Shown: positions 24,083-32,738 of the stretch, piece after piece | Position numbering within the stretch: position 1 is the stretch's first letter | How the letters are laid out: each line of letters starts with the position of its first letter | NCBI GenBank assembly: GCA_902774055.1 | Contig: CACYGX010000005.1 | Location: 248,001-312,000, forward strand | Direction of reading: 5' to 3' | Source: an uncultured Bacteroidales bacterium | GTDB taxonomy: Bacteria > Bacteroidota > Bacteroidia > Bacteroidales > Muribaculaceae | DNA length: 64,000 bases | Made by a program: the position numbers and the translations under genes | The notes under the pieces: generated by a model | Told to the model about the DNA's origin: nothing | The model's input: the letters and a program-made list of their open reading frames with translations, nothing else | The model's database searches: none

Positions 24083-26656
24083 ATGAAAATTAAGAATATA
24101 CTTCAATCTTGCTTAAGAACGATGCTGTTCTTCGTCCTGCTTGGCACAGTTACCTCTGCCATGGCCTATGACTTCGAGGTGGACGGCATCTTCTATACAG
24201 CCAGCGGAACGACTGCCACAGTAACCTATGAAACCAGTGCCTACAACTCCTATAGCGGTGACATCATCATTCCCGAGACAGTTACATACAATGGAACAAC
24301 CTACACTGTCACTGCCATCGGTGATGAGGCATTCTTAGACTGCACAGGCTTGACAAGTGTCTCTATTCCTGTCACAGTAACCGCCATCGGTACGAAATTT
24401 GTACAGAATCCGGGTCAGTCATTTGCTAATTGTACAAGCTTGACTAGCATCGTCATTCCTGATAATGTGGAATGTCTTGGTAAGAATACGTTTTTAAATT
24501 GTTCAAACCTTTGGAGTGTTACCATCGGCAAATCTATTCATACTCTAAAATTAAAGAGAGGTAGTGTAGTATACAATGCGTTCCAAGGCTGTAACAATAT
24601 CACTTCCCTGACGTGGAATGCTATTATCTGTCGGGATATGGGTGGCATGGGCACAACAAATATTGAGCAAGTAACTATTGGGCCTGAAGTACAAGTAATC
24701 CCAAGTGAATTTGTGAAAGAGTCTAAGATATACGAGGTTACCATACCCAACTCAGTCACCACTATCGGTAACAGCGCTTTTGAAGCATGCACTTCACTCA
24801 CAAGCATCAATATCCCAAATTCGACGATTTCCATTGACAGCAAGGCATTTTACAACTGTTCAGGAACAGAGAATCTCAATATAGGCAATTCGGTTACCAG
24901 TATCGGAAATCAAGCATTTAGTGGTTGTGTTAATCTAAAAAGAGTCAATATTTCAAACCTCGGTGCCTGGTGTGGTTTTCAGTTTGAGAGTGTAACGGAT
25001 AACCCGCTTCATTATGCTGGAAACCTTTATCTAGACGGACAAGAACTAACCAATCTGGTTATCCCCGACACAATCACTGCAATCAACGCCTATGTGTTTG
25101 ATAACTGCAAGAGCATAACGAGTGTGACGATACCCAATTCGGTCACTGCCATTGGTGCGGCCGCATTCGAAGGTTGCGAGAATCTTACTAGAGTCGATAT
25201 CTCAAGCCTCGAAGCATGGTGCACTATCCAATTTGGATTTTCAGGAATATCTAACCCACTTTTTTATGCTCGACATATCTTTCTTAATAATCAGGAAATC
25301 AATAATTTAGTTATTCCTAATACAATTACAGTAATCAATGATTATACTTTTGAAAATTGTATTAGCATAACGAGCGTCACTATCCCTAATTCTGTCACTA
25401 TTATTGGTCCGTTTGCATTTTCAGACTGCTCTAGATTGACTTCTGTGTCTTTAGGCTCATCTGTTGATGGCATTGGGGATGGAGCATTTTTTGGATGCGT
25501 TGGATTGTCCAGTATTTCTATCCCCAATTCTGTCACCTACATCGGTTTTGAGGCTTTTGATTATTGTCAGGGACTGACAGAAGTCCTGATTCCGAGTTCC
25601 GTCAAATCTATAGGTTGGTGTGCTTTTTCTTATTGCTCTTTAACAAGCATTATTGTAGAAGAGGGTAACTCGGTCTATGATTCACGTGATCATTGTAATG
25701 CTGTCATCGAGACAGCGACCAACACGTTGATGATTGGGTGTAATTCAACGATTATTCCACGTTCAGTCACCAGTATAGATCCATATGCCTTTACTGGGGT
25801 TTCTGGAATGACCAGCATTTTTATTCCCAGTAGCGTCACGTCTATTGATATTGATGAAGATTATTATCGAAGTGGTCCGTTCTCTGGGTGTGATGCTTTG
25901 GTTTCTATCGTTGTGGAGGATGGCAATCCAGTCTATGACTCGCGCGACAATTGCAATGCTATTATTGAGACAGCAACAAATACACTGATTGTGGGGTGCG
26001 GAAGTACAATCATTCCAAACTCAGTCACCTCAATCGGCTACAATGCATTCGCTAACTGTACAGGGCTGACGAATGTCATCATTCCTAGTTCAATTACCTC
26101 AATCAACGATTTTGCATTCGCTGGCTGTACTAGTTTATCAAGCGTCACAATTCCCAACTCTATGATTGTTACGAATCCTTACACTGCCAGTGGATGGTTT
26201 ATGGGATGTACTGGTTTGACCAATGTTGTCATTGGTAGCGGAATGGATTATATGGGAATTATGTTCTTTAATTGTCCTAATATTACTAACGTGACCTGCC
26301 TAGCAACATCGCCACCGAATACTGATGACTTATGGAGTCAAATTGTGGACGGGCAAAAAGTCTACTTGAGTAACTTTGATCCAGAGGTGTACGAGCAGGC
26401 AGTCCTTTATGTTCCTGCCTCATCACTTGAGGCTTATCGGACTGCGCAGTACTGGAAAGATTTCCAAAGTATCAGGCCGCTGGGTGACGACGATGGTGAT
26501 GGTGCGTTAGGTATCGCTGACGTATCCAGTTTGATTGATAAACTACTGGCAGGAGATACCGATATTATGAATTCTCCTGGTGCCGACTTGGATGGCGACG
26601 GCCAGATATCAATCGCTGATGTATCTGCCCTCATCGATCTTCTCTTGAACTCTTAA
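24083..26656 (+). CDS. BspA-like leucine-rich-repeat surface protein with dockerin-like C-terminus
   Basis: An 857-residue secreted protein with a signal peptide ending near SAMAYD. About 25 LRR_5/BspA-type repeats of 22-24 residues follow (typical unit SVTIPNSVTAIGAAAFEGC). A pair of related segments resembling AWCTIQF and DSRDNCNAVIETATNT loops interrupts the repeat region. It ends in two calcium-loop repeats, LGDDDGDGALGIADVSSLID and DLDGDGQISIADVSALIDLL. BspA proteins bind fibronectin or other host ligands. There is no Por-type sorting domain; the dockerin-like pair occupies that place, as in the M6 and C10 proteases. Confidence 0.9.
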   Translation: MKIKNILQSCLRTMLFFVLLGTVTSAMAYDFEVDGIFYTASGTTATVTYETSAYNSYSGDIIIPETVTYNGTTYTVTAIGDEAFLDCTGLTSVSIPVTVTAIGTKFVQNPGQSFANCTSLTSIVIPDNVECLGKNTFLNCSNLWSVTIGKSIHTLKLKRGSVVYNAFQGCNNITSLTWNAIICRDMGGMGTTNIEQVTIGPEVQVIPSEFVKESKIYEVTIPNSVTTIGNSAFEACTSLTSINIPNSTISIDSKAFYNCSGTENLNIGNSVTSIGNQAFSGCVNLKRVNISNLGAWCGFQFESVTDNPLHYAGNLYLDGQELTNLVIPDTITAINAYVFDNCKSITSVTIPNSVTAIGAAAFEGCENLTRVDISSLEAWCTIQFGFSGISNPLFYARHIFLNNQEINNLVIPNTITVINDYTFENCISITSVTIPNSVTIIGPFAFSDCSRLTSVSLGSSVDGIGDGAFFGCVGLSSISIPNSVTYIGFEAFDYCQGLTEVLIPSSVKSIGWCAFSYCSLTSIIVEEGNSVYDSRDHCNAVIETATNTLMIGCNSTIIPRSVTSIDPYAFTGVSGMTSIFIPSSVTSIDIDEDYYRSGPFSGCDALVSIVVEDGNPVYDSRDNCNAIIETATNTLIVGCGSTIIPNSVTSIGYNAFANCTGLTNVIIPSSITSINDFAFAGCTSLSSVTIPNSMIVTNPYTASGWFMGCTGLTNVVIGSGMDYMGIMFFNCPNITNVTCLATSPPNTDDLWSQIVDGQKVYLSNFDPEVYEQAVLYVPASSLEAYRTAQYWKDFQSIRPLGDDDGDGALGIADVSSLIDKLLAGDTDIMNSPGADLDGDGQISIADVSALIDLLLNS

Positions 26657-26973
26657 CCACGAGGCATCTCATGTTTCTTGGCCCCATCCTAAGGGTAACC
26701 ATTGACCGAAATTATTTCGATTATCATGCCGTGTGACTATAGTAGACATGCGGCTTACTTTTATCCCATTCTAGGATTAAGCCGCCATTATGCTTACCGT
26801 TTTTAATAGTTAATAGGTATTATAACACTAAAATCCCTTTAATTTTAATAAGGTGTAAAACAAAAACTTGTAAAAAATATGTTTCACTTTCAGAAAAAGC
26901 AGTATATTTGCAGGCTGAAAAAGACGTTTGAAGTGAAATTTAACAAAATTTAATTAAATAATTAACAAATCAA
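26657..26973. other. 317-bp intergenic region before secDF
   Basis: It holds an 8-bp inverted repeat GCGGCTTA (26750-26757) / TAAGCCGC (26778-26785) with an inner ATCC/GGAT pair and no T tract, then an A/T-rich stretch and the secDF -7 element. No gene is seen. Confidence 0.5.
26903..26910 (+). promoter_or_regulatory. -7 element TATATTTG for secDF
   Basis: Exact TAnnTTTG, 63 bp upstream of the secDF ATG. Confidence 0.45.
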
Positions 26974-29900
26974 ATGCAAACTAAAGGTTTTATTCGAGTC
27001 CTTACCATTGCACTGTTGTTGATTTGCGCTTTCTACCTGTCGTTCACCTTTGTGAGCAATCACTATCAGAACAAGGCAGAGCAGAAGGCTCTCGCTGCTG
27101 CTGGCATCAAGAGTGCCGACACCAGCAATGAGAAGTACAAAGCAGCGCTCAATGAGTGTCTGGACTCCCTCGCCAACGAGAAGGTGTATCTTGGTTATTA
27201 CACCTTCCAGCAGGTTCGTGAAAAAGAGTTGGGCCTCGGCCTTGACTTGAAGGGTGGTATGAATGTGACACTGCAGATTTCGGTGCCCGACATCTTGCGC
27301 GCTCTCGCGAACAACAATCCCGACAAGAAGTTTAATCAAGCCATCGACAACGTGTCGAAGAACCAGACCGCTCAGGACGACTTTGTGGGCTCCTTCTGCA
27401 AGGAGTACAAGAAGCTGGCTCCCGAGGGCAGCCTGGCTCAGATCTTCCGCGGTATCGAGCGCGTTAAGGAGAAACCCAATGCTACCGACGCTGAGGTTCA
27501 GAACATCCTCAATGACGAGGTGAACAGCATGGTGGACAACTCCTACAAGGTGCTCCGCAACCGTATCGACCGTTTTGGCGTGGTACAACCCAATATCCAG
27601 AAACTGCAGAGCACGGGCCGCATCCTGCTCGAGCTTCCTGGTGTGAAAGAGCCCGAGCGCGTCCGCAAACTGTTGCAGGGTGCCGCTAACCTCGAGTTCT
27701 ACGAGACCTATACCTTGAGTGACGTGATTGGCGCGCTGCGTCAACTCAGTGACCAGGCACAGGCCAACAAGACCGTGGCTCAGAACCCCACCGAGGAGAC
27801 TACCGAGGAGGCTGCTCCCGCCGATGCTGCTGAGGCTAAGGCTGACAGCGCCGCTAAGGCTGCTGCCGACGAGGCCGCCAAGGCTGCTGCCGCTAAGCCC
27901 GCTAAGCAGGGCGAATTGACCCTTGCCCAAATGACCGGTTTTGAGGCTCTGGCAGGTGCAGGCGCTGGTTCTCCCGTCGTGGGTTATGTTGGTGTTGCCG
28001 ACACTGCTGCCGTTAATGCCATCATCCACTCGCCGGTTGCGAAGACCATTCTGCCCGCCGACCTCAAGTTGGCTTGGACCGTTAAGCCCGAGAAGGGACG
28101 TGACGGCCATGAGGTGTTCCAGCTCGTTGCCCTGCGCACTGTTAACGGCCAGCCCGTCCTGAACGGTGATGTCGTTACCCGTGCCACCAGCGAGTTTGAC
28201 AACCTCCAGGGTCAGGTCGTATCGATGAACATGAACGATGAGGGTGCCCGTCAGTGGAGCCGCATCACCGGTCAGAACATCGGTAAGGCTATCGCCATCG
28301 TCCTCGACGACCAGGTTTACTCGTTCCCCAATGTGAACAGCCAGATCGACGGTGGTCGCTCGCAGATCAGCGGTCGCTTCACCGTTGAGGAGGCAAACGA
28401 CCTTGCCAACGTGCTCGAGTCCGGTAAGATGGTAGCACGTGTTAACGTGGCTAGTGAGAGTGTGATTGGTCCGTCGCTGGGTAAGGAATCCATCGAGAAG
28501 GGTCTCCGCTCATTCATCATCGCCCTCGTGCTGTTGATGTTCTTCATGTGGTTCGCTTATGGCTGGCAGGCTGGCTCGATTGCTAACCTCGGTCTGTTGA
28601 TGAACCTGTTCTTCACCATCGGTATCCTGGCTTCGTTCCAGAGCGTGCTCACCCTGCCCGGTATCGCTGGTATCGTACTGACACTCGGTATGGCGGTGGA
28701 CGCCAACGTGCTTATCTTCGAGCGTTGTAAGGAGGAATTGCGTGCCGGTAAGGGCCTCAAGGCTGCCGTCAGCGATGGTTACAAGAATGCATTCTCGGCC
28801 ATCTTCGACTCCAACTTGACCACCATCATCACCGGTATCATCCTGATCCTGCTCGGTTCTGGTCCCATCCGCGGTTTTGCCGTTACCCTGGTAATCGGTA
28901 TTTGCTGCTCGTTCTTCACTGCAGTGTTCGCAACCCGTCTGGTGATGGAGCACTTCGTGAACAAGGGCACCTTCGACAAGATGACCTTCAGCACCAGCCT
29001 GACCCGCAACCTGATGCAGAACGTGAACTTCAACTTCATGGGCGCTGCCAAGAAGACCTCTGTCATCGTGCTCGCCTTGATCGCCATCATGGCTATCCTG
29101 TTCGCAGTTCGCGGTTTGAATCGTGGTATCGACTTCTCGGGTGGTCGCAACTATGTTGTACAATTTGACCATCCCGTCAAGACCCAGGCGTTGGAGGACC
29201 AGCTCAGAGATCTGCTGCCCGGTGCCAACACTTCGGTCATCACCATCGATAACGACACCAAGGTGCGCGTTTCGACCAACTACAAGATCGAGGACACCAG
29301 TGAGGGTATTGACGACCAGATCATGGACCTGCTCTATCAGGGCTTGAAGAGTGACCTCGGCTCGATGAGCAAGGCAGACTTCAGCATGTCAAACGAGAGC
29401 GTGGGCGTCGTATCGAGCGAGACCGTAGGTCCGAGCATCGCTAGCGACATGACCCGCCAGGCCGTTTGGGCAGTGCTCTTCTCTCTGCTCGCAATGGCAC
29501 TGTACATCCTGTTCCGCTTCCGCAACATCGCCTTCTCGATTGGTGCGTTGGCAGCAGTTGCCTTCACCTCATTTGTGGTAATCGGTTTCTACAACCTGCA
29601 CGGCCTGTTGCCCTTCTCTATGGAGATCGACCAGACCTTTATCGCCGCTATCCTGACTGTTATCGGTTATCAGGTGAACGATACCGTGGTTGTATTCGAC
29701 CGTGTGCGTGAGTACCGCACCCTGTATCCCAAGCAGGATCTGTACACCACCTTCAACAAGGCCCTGTGCAGCACCCTGTCACGAACCATGATGACCTCTA
29801 TCACGACCCTGCTCGTGCTGTTCATCATGTTGTTCTTCGGTGGTGAGTCAATCCGCAGCTTCATCTTCGCGATGATCCTCGGTGTTATCATCGGTACCTG

Positions 29901-29991
29901 CTCCTCACTGTTCATCGCTTCGCCCGTGGCTTACTGGATTGCCCGTCGCAGCGACAAGAAGGAGGCAGCTCTTGCAACCGCAAGGAAGTAA
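26974..29991 (+). CDS. secDF: Protein translocase SecDF fusion
   Basis: A 1005-residue fused SecD-SecF, as usual in Bacteroidetes. It is an inner-membrane, proton-driven accessory of SecYEG that pulls substrates out on the periplasmic side. TM1 is at about 9-30 and the SecD signature is GLGLDLKGGMNVTLQI at about 88-103. The large periplasmic P1 domain contains an Ala/Glu/Lys-rich low-complexity insert (about 268-312, EEAAPADAAEAKADSAAKAA). SecD TM helices 2-6 follow at about 510-660 (LTLGMAVDANVLIFER), then the SecF half from about 690 (RGIDFSGGRNYVVQF; VIGYQVNDTVVVFDRVRE). Codon use looks like a highly expressed gene. Confidence 0.95.
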   Translation: MQTKGFIRVLTIALLLICAFYLSFTFVSNHYQNKAEQKALAAAGIKSADTSNEKYKAALNECLDSLANEKVYLGYYTFQQVREKELGLGLDLKGGMNVTLQISVPDILRALANNNPDKKFNQAIDNVSKNQTAQDDFVGSFCKEYKKLAPEGSLAQIFRGIERVKEKPNATDAEVQNILNDEVNSMVDNSYKVLRNRIDRFGVVQPNIQKLQSTGRILLELPGVKEPERVRKLLQGAANLEFYETYTLSDVIGALRQLSDQAQANKTVAQNPTEETTEEAAPADAAEAKADSAAKAAADEAAKAAAAKPAKQGELTLAQMTGFEALAGAGAGSPVVGYVGVADTAAVNAIIHSPVAKTILPADLKLAWTVKPEKGRDGHEVFQLVALRTVNGQPVLNGDVVTRATSEFDNLQGQVVSMNMNDEGARQWSRITGQNIGKAIAIVLDDQVYSFPNVNSQIDGGRSQISGRFTVEEANDLANVLESGKMVARVNVASESVIGPSLGKESIEKGLRSFIIALVLLMFFMWFAYGWQAGSIANLGLLMNLFFTIGILASFQSVLTLPGIAGIVLTLGMAVDANVLIFERCKEELRAGKGLKAAVSDGYKNAFSAIFDSNLTTIITGIILILLGSGPIRGFAVTLVIGICCSFFTAVFATRLVMEHFVNKGTFDKMTFSTSLTRNLMQNVNFNFMGAAKKTSVIVLALIAIMAILFAVRGLNRGIDFSGGRNYVVQFDHPVKTQALEDQLRDLLPGANTSVITIDNDTKVRVSTNYKIEDTSEGIDDQIMDLLYQGLKSDLGSMSKADFSMSNESVGVVSSETVGPSIASDMTRQAVWAVLFSLLAMALYILFRFRNIAFSIGALAAVAFTSFVVIGFYNLHGLLPFSMEIDQTFIAAILTVIGYQVNDTVVVFDRVREYRTLYPKQDLYTTFNKALCSTLSRTMMTSITTLLVLFIMLFFGGESIRSFIFAMILGVIIGTCSSLFIASPVAYWIARRSDKKEAALATARK

Positions 29992-30045
29992 TTCCTGAAG
30001 AAACAGCATCGGTTGGCGTGAAGCCATGCCGGCCGATGCTTTGAT

Positions 30046-30117
30046 GCTCCTGTAGTTCAATGGATAGAATGGAGGTTTCCTAAACCTTAGATTTGGGTTC
30101 GATTCCCAGCGGGAGTA
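30046..30117 (+). tRNA. tRNA-Arg (anticodon CCU), integration target
   Basis: 72 nt. The acceptor stem is GCTCCTG/CGGGAGT with wobble ends, the anticodon stem-loop GAGGT-TTCCTAA-ACCTT gives CCU, and the T-arm contains GGGTTCGATTCCC. CCA is not encoded. Its last 14 nt plus 4 downstream bases are repeated at 36711-36728, marking it as the attachment site of the adjacent element. Confidence 0.95.
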
Positions 30118-30121
30118 CATC
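30104..30121 (+). repeat. attL, 18-bp attachment repeat
   Basis: TCCCAGCGGGAGTACATC covers the T-arm 3' strand and the acceptor 3' end of tRNA-Arg. The integration leaves the tRNA intact. Confidence 0.88.
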
Positions 30122-30130
30122 GATATTTTG

Positions 30131-30168
30131 CTAACAACCTAGTTATTAGGTAGTTAGCATATTTTTTA
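30131..30168 (+). terminator. Terminator now following tRNA-Arg inside the element
   Basis: CTAACAACCTA/TAGGTAGTTAG hairpin (30131-30157, one A-A mismatch) followed by CATATTTTTTA. It is element-borne and replaces the displaced host terminator. Confidence 0.65.
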
Positions 30169-30355
30169 CAAACATCGCAAGGAGAAAAGTTTCACAAAAG
30201 TATATAAAGAGGTTTATGTTATAAACTAATTTATATCACAAACTTAAAGATAAGTATCATATTATATTTCATTAGTCCATCATTAAACCTGATGCACCTG
30301 GGAAAGAATAGTATTTGTTTTGCGGATTTTGCCGTAAAAGTTGATAATCAACATC

Positions 30356-30389
30356 TATGCTGTTTATTAGTTTATGCTGTTTACTAGTT
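30356..30389 (+). repeat. 17-bp tandem repeat, two copies
   Basis: TATGCTGTTTATTAGTT then TATGCTGTTTACTAGTT, abutting, with one mismatch. Confidence 0.7.
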
Positions 30390-30488
30390 AACTGACTGGT
30401 TTTCAGTCGAAATGGAGCAAAATACCATAAACTTGTTGTATGGTTGTATAGTTTCTAACAGGATTGCGGAAAACCTTTAGAACATCTA

Positions 30489-30516
30489 TTTGACTTTTGA
30501 CTTTTGACGTTTGACT
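30489..30516 (+). repeat. Four tandem TTTGACT heptamers
   Basis: 30489-30495, 30496-30502, 30503-30509 (TTTGACG) and 30510-30516 abut exactly. Tyrosine integrases and excisionases often bind such short tandem arm sites near an attachment end; that function is inferred. Confidence 0.65.
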
Positions 30517-30649
30517 CTATTTAATTGGCTGATATTCAGCTATAAACGTGTGAATTTTGGTCAAAATGACCCCCTACACCCCCAAAAGGCAGAAATTTGC
30601 CGAGTATGTGACCCCCTGCCGAGATTTTTTAATTTTTTTCATTGGCCAC

Positions 30650-30682
30650 AAAAAAAGCCGTCCCGCTGTGAAGCGACACGGC
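30650..30682 (-). terminator. Minus-strand hairpin with T7 tract
   Basis: GCCGT...ACGGC (30657-30682) with inner CGCT-GTGA-AGCG. On the minus strand the stem is followed by TTTTTTT. The transcript it ends is not identified. Confidence 0.5.
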
Positions 30683-30923
30683 GATAAAAAGGAGGCCTCG
30701 GTTGTCAAGCGCAACAAATCACATTCAAAACGGCCTACTTTAGACCGCATCAGCAAAGATATAATAATGTTTTTGAATAGTCAAATTCTTTCCTCGATAT
30801 TTTTTGTTTAACTATCTGAATATAAAGCGGTAAACGTTTCTTGCTGGTCTTGTCGGTAATAAGCAAGAAATAATGGAAACGTCAATTTCCACTATAAAAT
30901 TTTTCCTCCCATTTTTCGGCTGT

Positions 30924-30931
30924 TAATTTTG
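30924..30931 (+). promoter_or_regulatory. -7 element TAATTTTG of the element's first operon
   Basis: Exact TAnnTTTG, with TTTT exactly 19 bp upstream at the -33 position; 36 bp before the ATG at 30967. Confidence 0.5.
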
Positions 30932-30966
30932 CGCTGAGGTTGTCAAATCAACCACCAGTTTTTATA

Positions 30967-31611
30967 ATGAGCGAAACGAAATTTATAATTTTAGAACAAG
31001 CGCGGCGCGATAACCGCTCCTTGCTTCGGATTGCTGTAGAAGCCGCGACCAGGGCGGCAAAAGCCCTCACGCTTCATGAGGATTTGCCAGGCATCTATGT
31101 CGACGAGCCAAGCGGGTACACCGTTGAGTGGCTGCAAAAGTCCATCGAGGTACACGTCAAGGCCATCAAGGACGACCCGACGCTCACAGCCGAGCAGCGA
31201 GCCGACTATCTTGGGCGCTGGCGCAACATACGTAAATCCGCAGCGCGCCATATTGACACCATCCAGCACTTTGTTAAAGAATGGCCGGAGGTCAAATGGT
31301 CGCGCGAGAGCGACGGTCTTTTTTATGTAACGCAAGATGAAATAGACCGCATAGCCGAGGCGCGGGCTACACTTCCAGTACCTGAGGTGCTACAGGAGCA
31401 ATGGGCGCGGCTTAACAACGTACTTGAGGAGTTGCGCCAGCTTCGGCAGTGGGAAACCGATAACAATCTTACACACCCCGAATTGCGGGCTATTTGCTCA
31501 ATGTCGGAGCGCACGTTTTATGACAATGCTTTAAGCGCACGGCTGTCGGCTGTTGCAGAGCGATACCGTCAACGCCAACAGAGATTACAAACACATTTAA
31601 ACATCATTTAA
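30967..31611 (+). CDS. Unknown helical protein of the element
   Basis: A 214-residue soluble protein with no family I recognise. It is charged and mostly helical by composition, with arginine-rich stretches (YLGRWRNIRKSAARHIDTIQ near 95-115) and a coiled-coil-like C-terminal half (LNNVLEELRQLRQWE). The short motif SMSERTFYDNA near 182 resembles the recognition helix of a small HTH. The frame can be extended to a TTG at 30940, but ATG 30967 lies at a better distance from the promoter. It starts a three-gene operon (gap 1 bp, then 4-bp overlap). Confidence 0.7.
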   Translation: MSETKFIILEQARRDNRSLLRIAVEAATRAAKALTLHEDLPGIYVDEPSGYTVEWLQKSIEVHVKAIKDDPTLTAEQRADYLGRWRNIRKSAARHIDTIQHFVKEWPEVKWSRESDGLFYVTQDEIDRIAEARATLPVPEVLQEQWARLNNVLEELRQLRQWETDNNLTHPELRAICSMSERTFYDNALSARLSAVAERYRQRQQRLQTHLNII

Positions 31612-31612
31612 T

Positions 31613-31852
31613 ATGGAAATTTCAAACGACCTGAAAATTAATCTTTTTGCCTGTTTGGGCAAACAGCTTGTTGATGTTCTTACCGCCGACGAACTCAAGG
31701 CCATCAACGCAATCAGTGAAAGATTATCGGCCGACCCCGAACTAGTTAAACGTTTCTCGCGTGGATATGTCAACGACTGCCTGTCCCGGTATGAGGAGCA
31801 GGAACGCAGAAGCAGAAATTATCAATCCCAGCTAAAAGCATCGATGCAATGA
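31613..31852 (+). CDS. Unknown 79-residue protein of the element
   Basis: A small soluble protein starting 2 bp after the upstream stop and overlapping the next gene by 4 bp (ATGA), so it is clearly part of a coupled operon. It has the segment LTADELKAINAISERLSADP and a basic, Arg/Gln-rich C-terminus (RYEEQERRSRNYQSQ). No family recognised. Confidence 0.65.
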   Translation: MEISNDLKINLFACLGKQLVDVLTADELKAINAISERLSADPELVKRFSRGYVNDCLSRYEEQERRSRNYQSQLKASMQ

Positions 31853-32223
31853 TTACCAGGCGAAACAAACTCAACTTGGACGCGAAGGAAGTACAGCTGG
31901 CTATCAGCTTTAGCTCCGCCGACGTTAAACATTGGCTCCGCGAGTATATGAGCCGTTGCAACGGTGGGGCGCTCACCGAGGATGAGGCCAAAACCTATTT
32001 TAGGGCCGATTATTTGAGTGAACAAGAAGTGCGTTATTGGAGCGAACGCGACCCAATGGTTTTCGGAAATTTTGATCAGCCCTGGCGGTCGAGGCTTAGC
32101 GGCTGGCTGTGGTCGCGCATACTAGCTGAAGGCTACCTTGTGCAGTCGAGCAGCGAGCCTGACAAGTATTACTACACGGACAAGGGAATTGCGCTGTATC
32201 GTCACAACTTTTCGCGTCGATAG
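31849..32223 (+). CDS. Unknown 124-residue protein, possible winged-helix
   Basis: Third gene of the coupled operon. The N-terminus is basic (MITRRNKLNLDAKEVQLAIS). The C-terminal half, with SRLSGWLWSRILAEGYLVQS followed by KYYYTDKGIALYRHNF, has the order of a small winged helix (helix, strand, basic wing), and the terminal YTDKGIALYRH resembles wing strands of DNA-binding replication or partition proteins. This is a structural guess, not a family match. Confidence 0.6.
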   Translation: MITRRNKLNLDAKEVQLAISFSSADVKHWLREYMSRCNGGALTEDEAKTYFRADYLSEQEVRYWSERDPMVFGNFDQPWRSRLSGWLWSRILAEGYLVQSSSEPDKYYYTDKGIALYRHNFSRR

Positions 32224-32440
32224 TTTTAGCCAACCCCCCTTAGTAAAGTTTCTTGCCGATTTTTGGTGGCAAAGGACAACGTTATACTATAATTTGCCCC
32301 AAATTATAGCAAAATACAAGGAAAAAGCCGAGTTTATAAAGAGAATTAATGGAAAATGGCAGCAAATCGCCATAATCCGTAAAATAAACCATTATTAACA
32401 GGGGTACGGGTACACCAAACCCCCATTAAAAACAAAATGT

Positions 32441-32731
32441 ATGTCGAATATGACAAAAACGGTTTATCAGATTGAGGCTGATGACCTGGAGCAGCTTATT
32501 ATTCGCGCTGTCGTTGATGCGATGTCGCAGTACTGCACCCCGTCTAACACACAGGCTGTCACAGATAGCCCGGAGATGCTTACACGCGATGAAGCCGCAA
32601 AGTTTCTTCACGTCACAACAGCGACGCTTTCTAACTGGGCAAAAGTCGGTTATTTGATCCCCACCCGAGTAGGTCGTCGAGTTCTGTATCCTGTTGAACT
32701 TTTGCGGCAATTCGCCACAAACAACAAGTAA
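32441..32731 (+). CDS. Excisionase-type helix-turn-helix protein
   Basis: A 96-residue protein. Residues about 45-92 (LTRDEAAKFLHVTTATLSNW, then a short loop, TRVGRRVLYPVELLRQF) match the MerR-like HTH_17/excisionase DNA-binding domain found in Bacteroidales mobile elements. It probably acts as a recombination directionality factor or as regulator of the replication gene immediately downstream (7 bp gap). A second in-frame ATG at 32450 is possible. Confidence 0.85.
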   Translation: MSNMTKTVYQIEADDLEQLIIRAVVDAMSQYCTPSNTQAVTDSPEMLTRDEAAKFLHVTTATLSNWAKVGYLIPTRVGRRVLYPVELLRQFATNNK

Positions 32732-32738
32732 ATTAACT

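Larger units (their letters stand above)
30122..30966. other. 845-bp left arm of the element without a convincing gene
   Basis: It contains a hairpin terminator (30131-30168) and a 17-bp tandem repeat TATGCTGTTTAYTAGTT (30356-30372, 30373-30389). Four tandem heptamers TTTGAC[T/G] lie at 30489-30516, and a minus-strand terminator hairpin at 30650-30682. An 84-codon plus-strand frame (30557-30811) runs through the hairpin and has no recognisable features, so I do not call it. The repeats are candidate integrase arm or excisionase sites. Confidence 0.5.

Noticed and set aside
26962-28110. 382-codon minus-strand frame opposite secDF
   Set aside because: Antisense of a highly conserved SecDF; composition is that of a mirrored coding sequence.
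30557-30811. 84-codon plus-strand frame in the left arm of the element
   Set aside because: It runs straight through a perfect hairpin with a T7 tract on the other strand, has no recognisable domain and no promoter close by.
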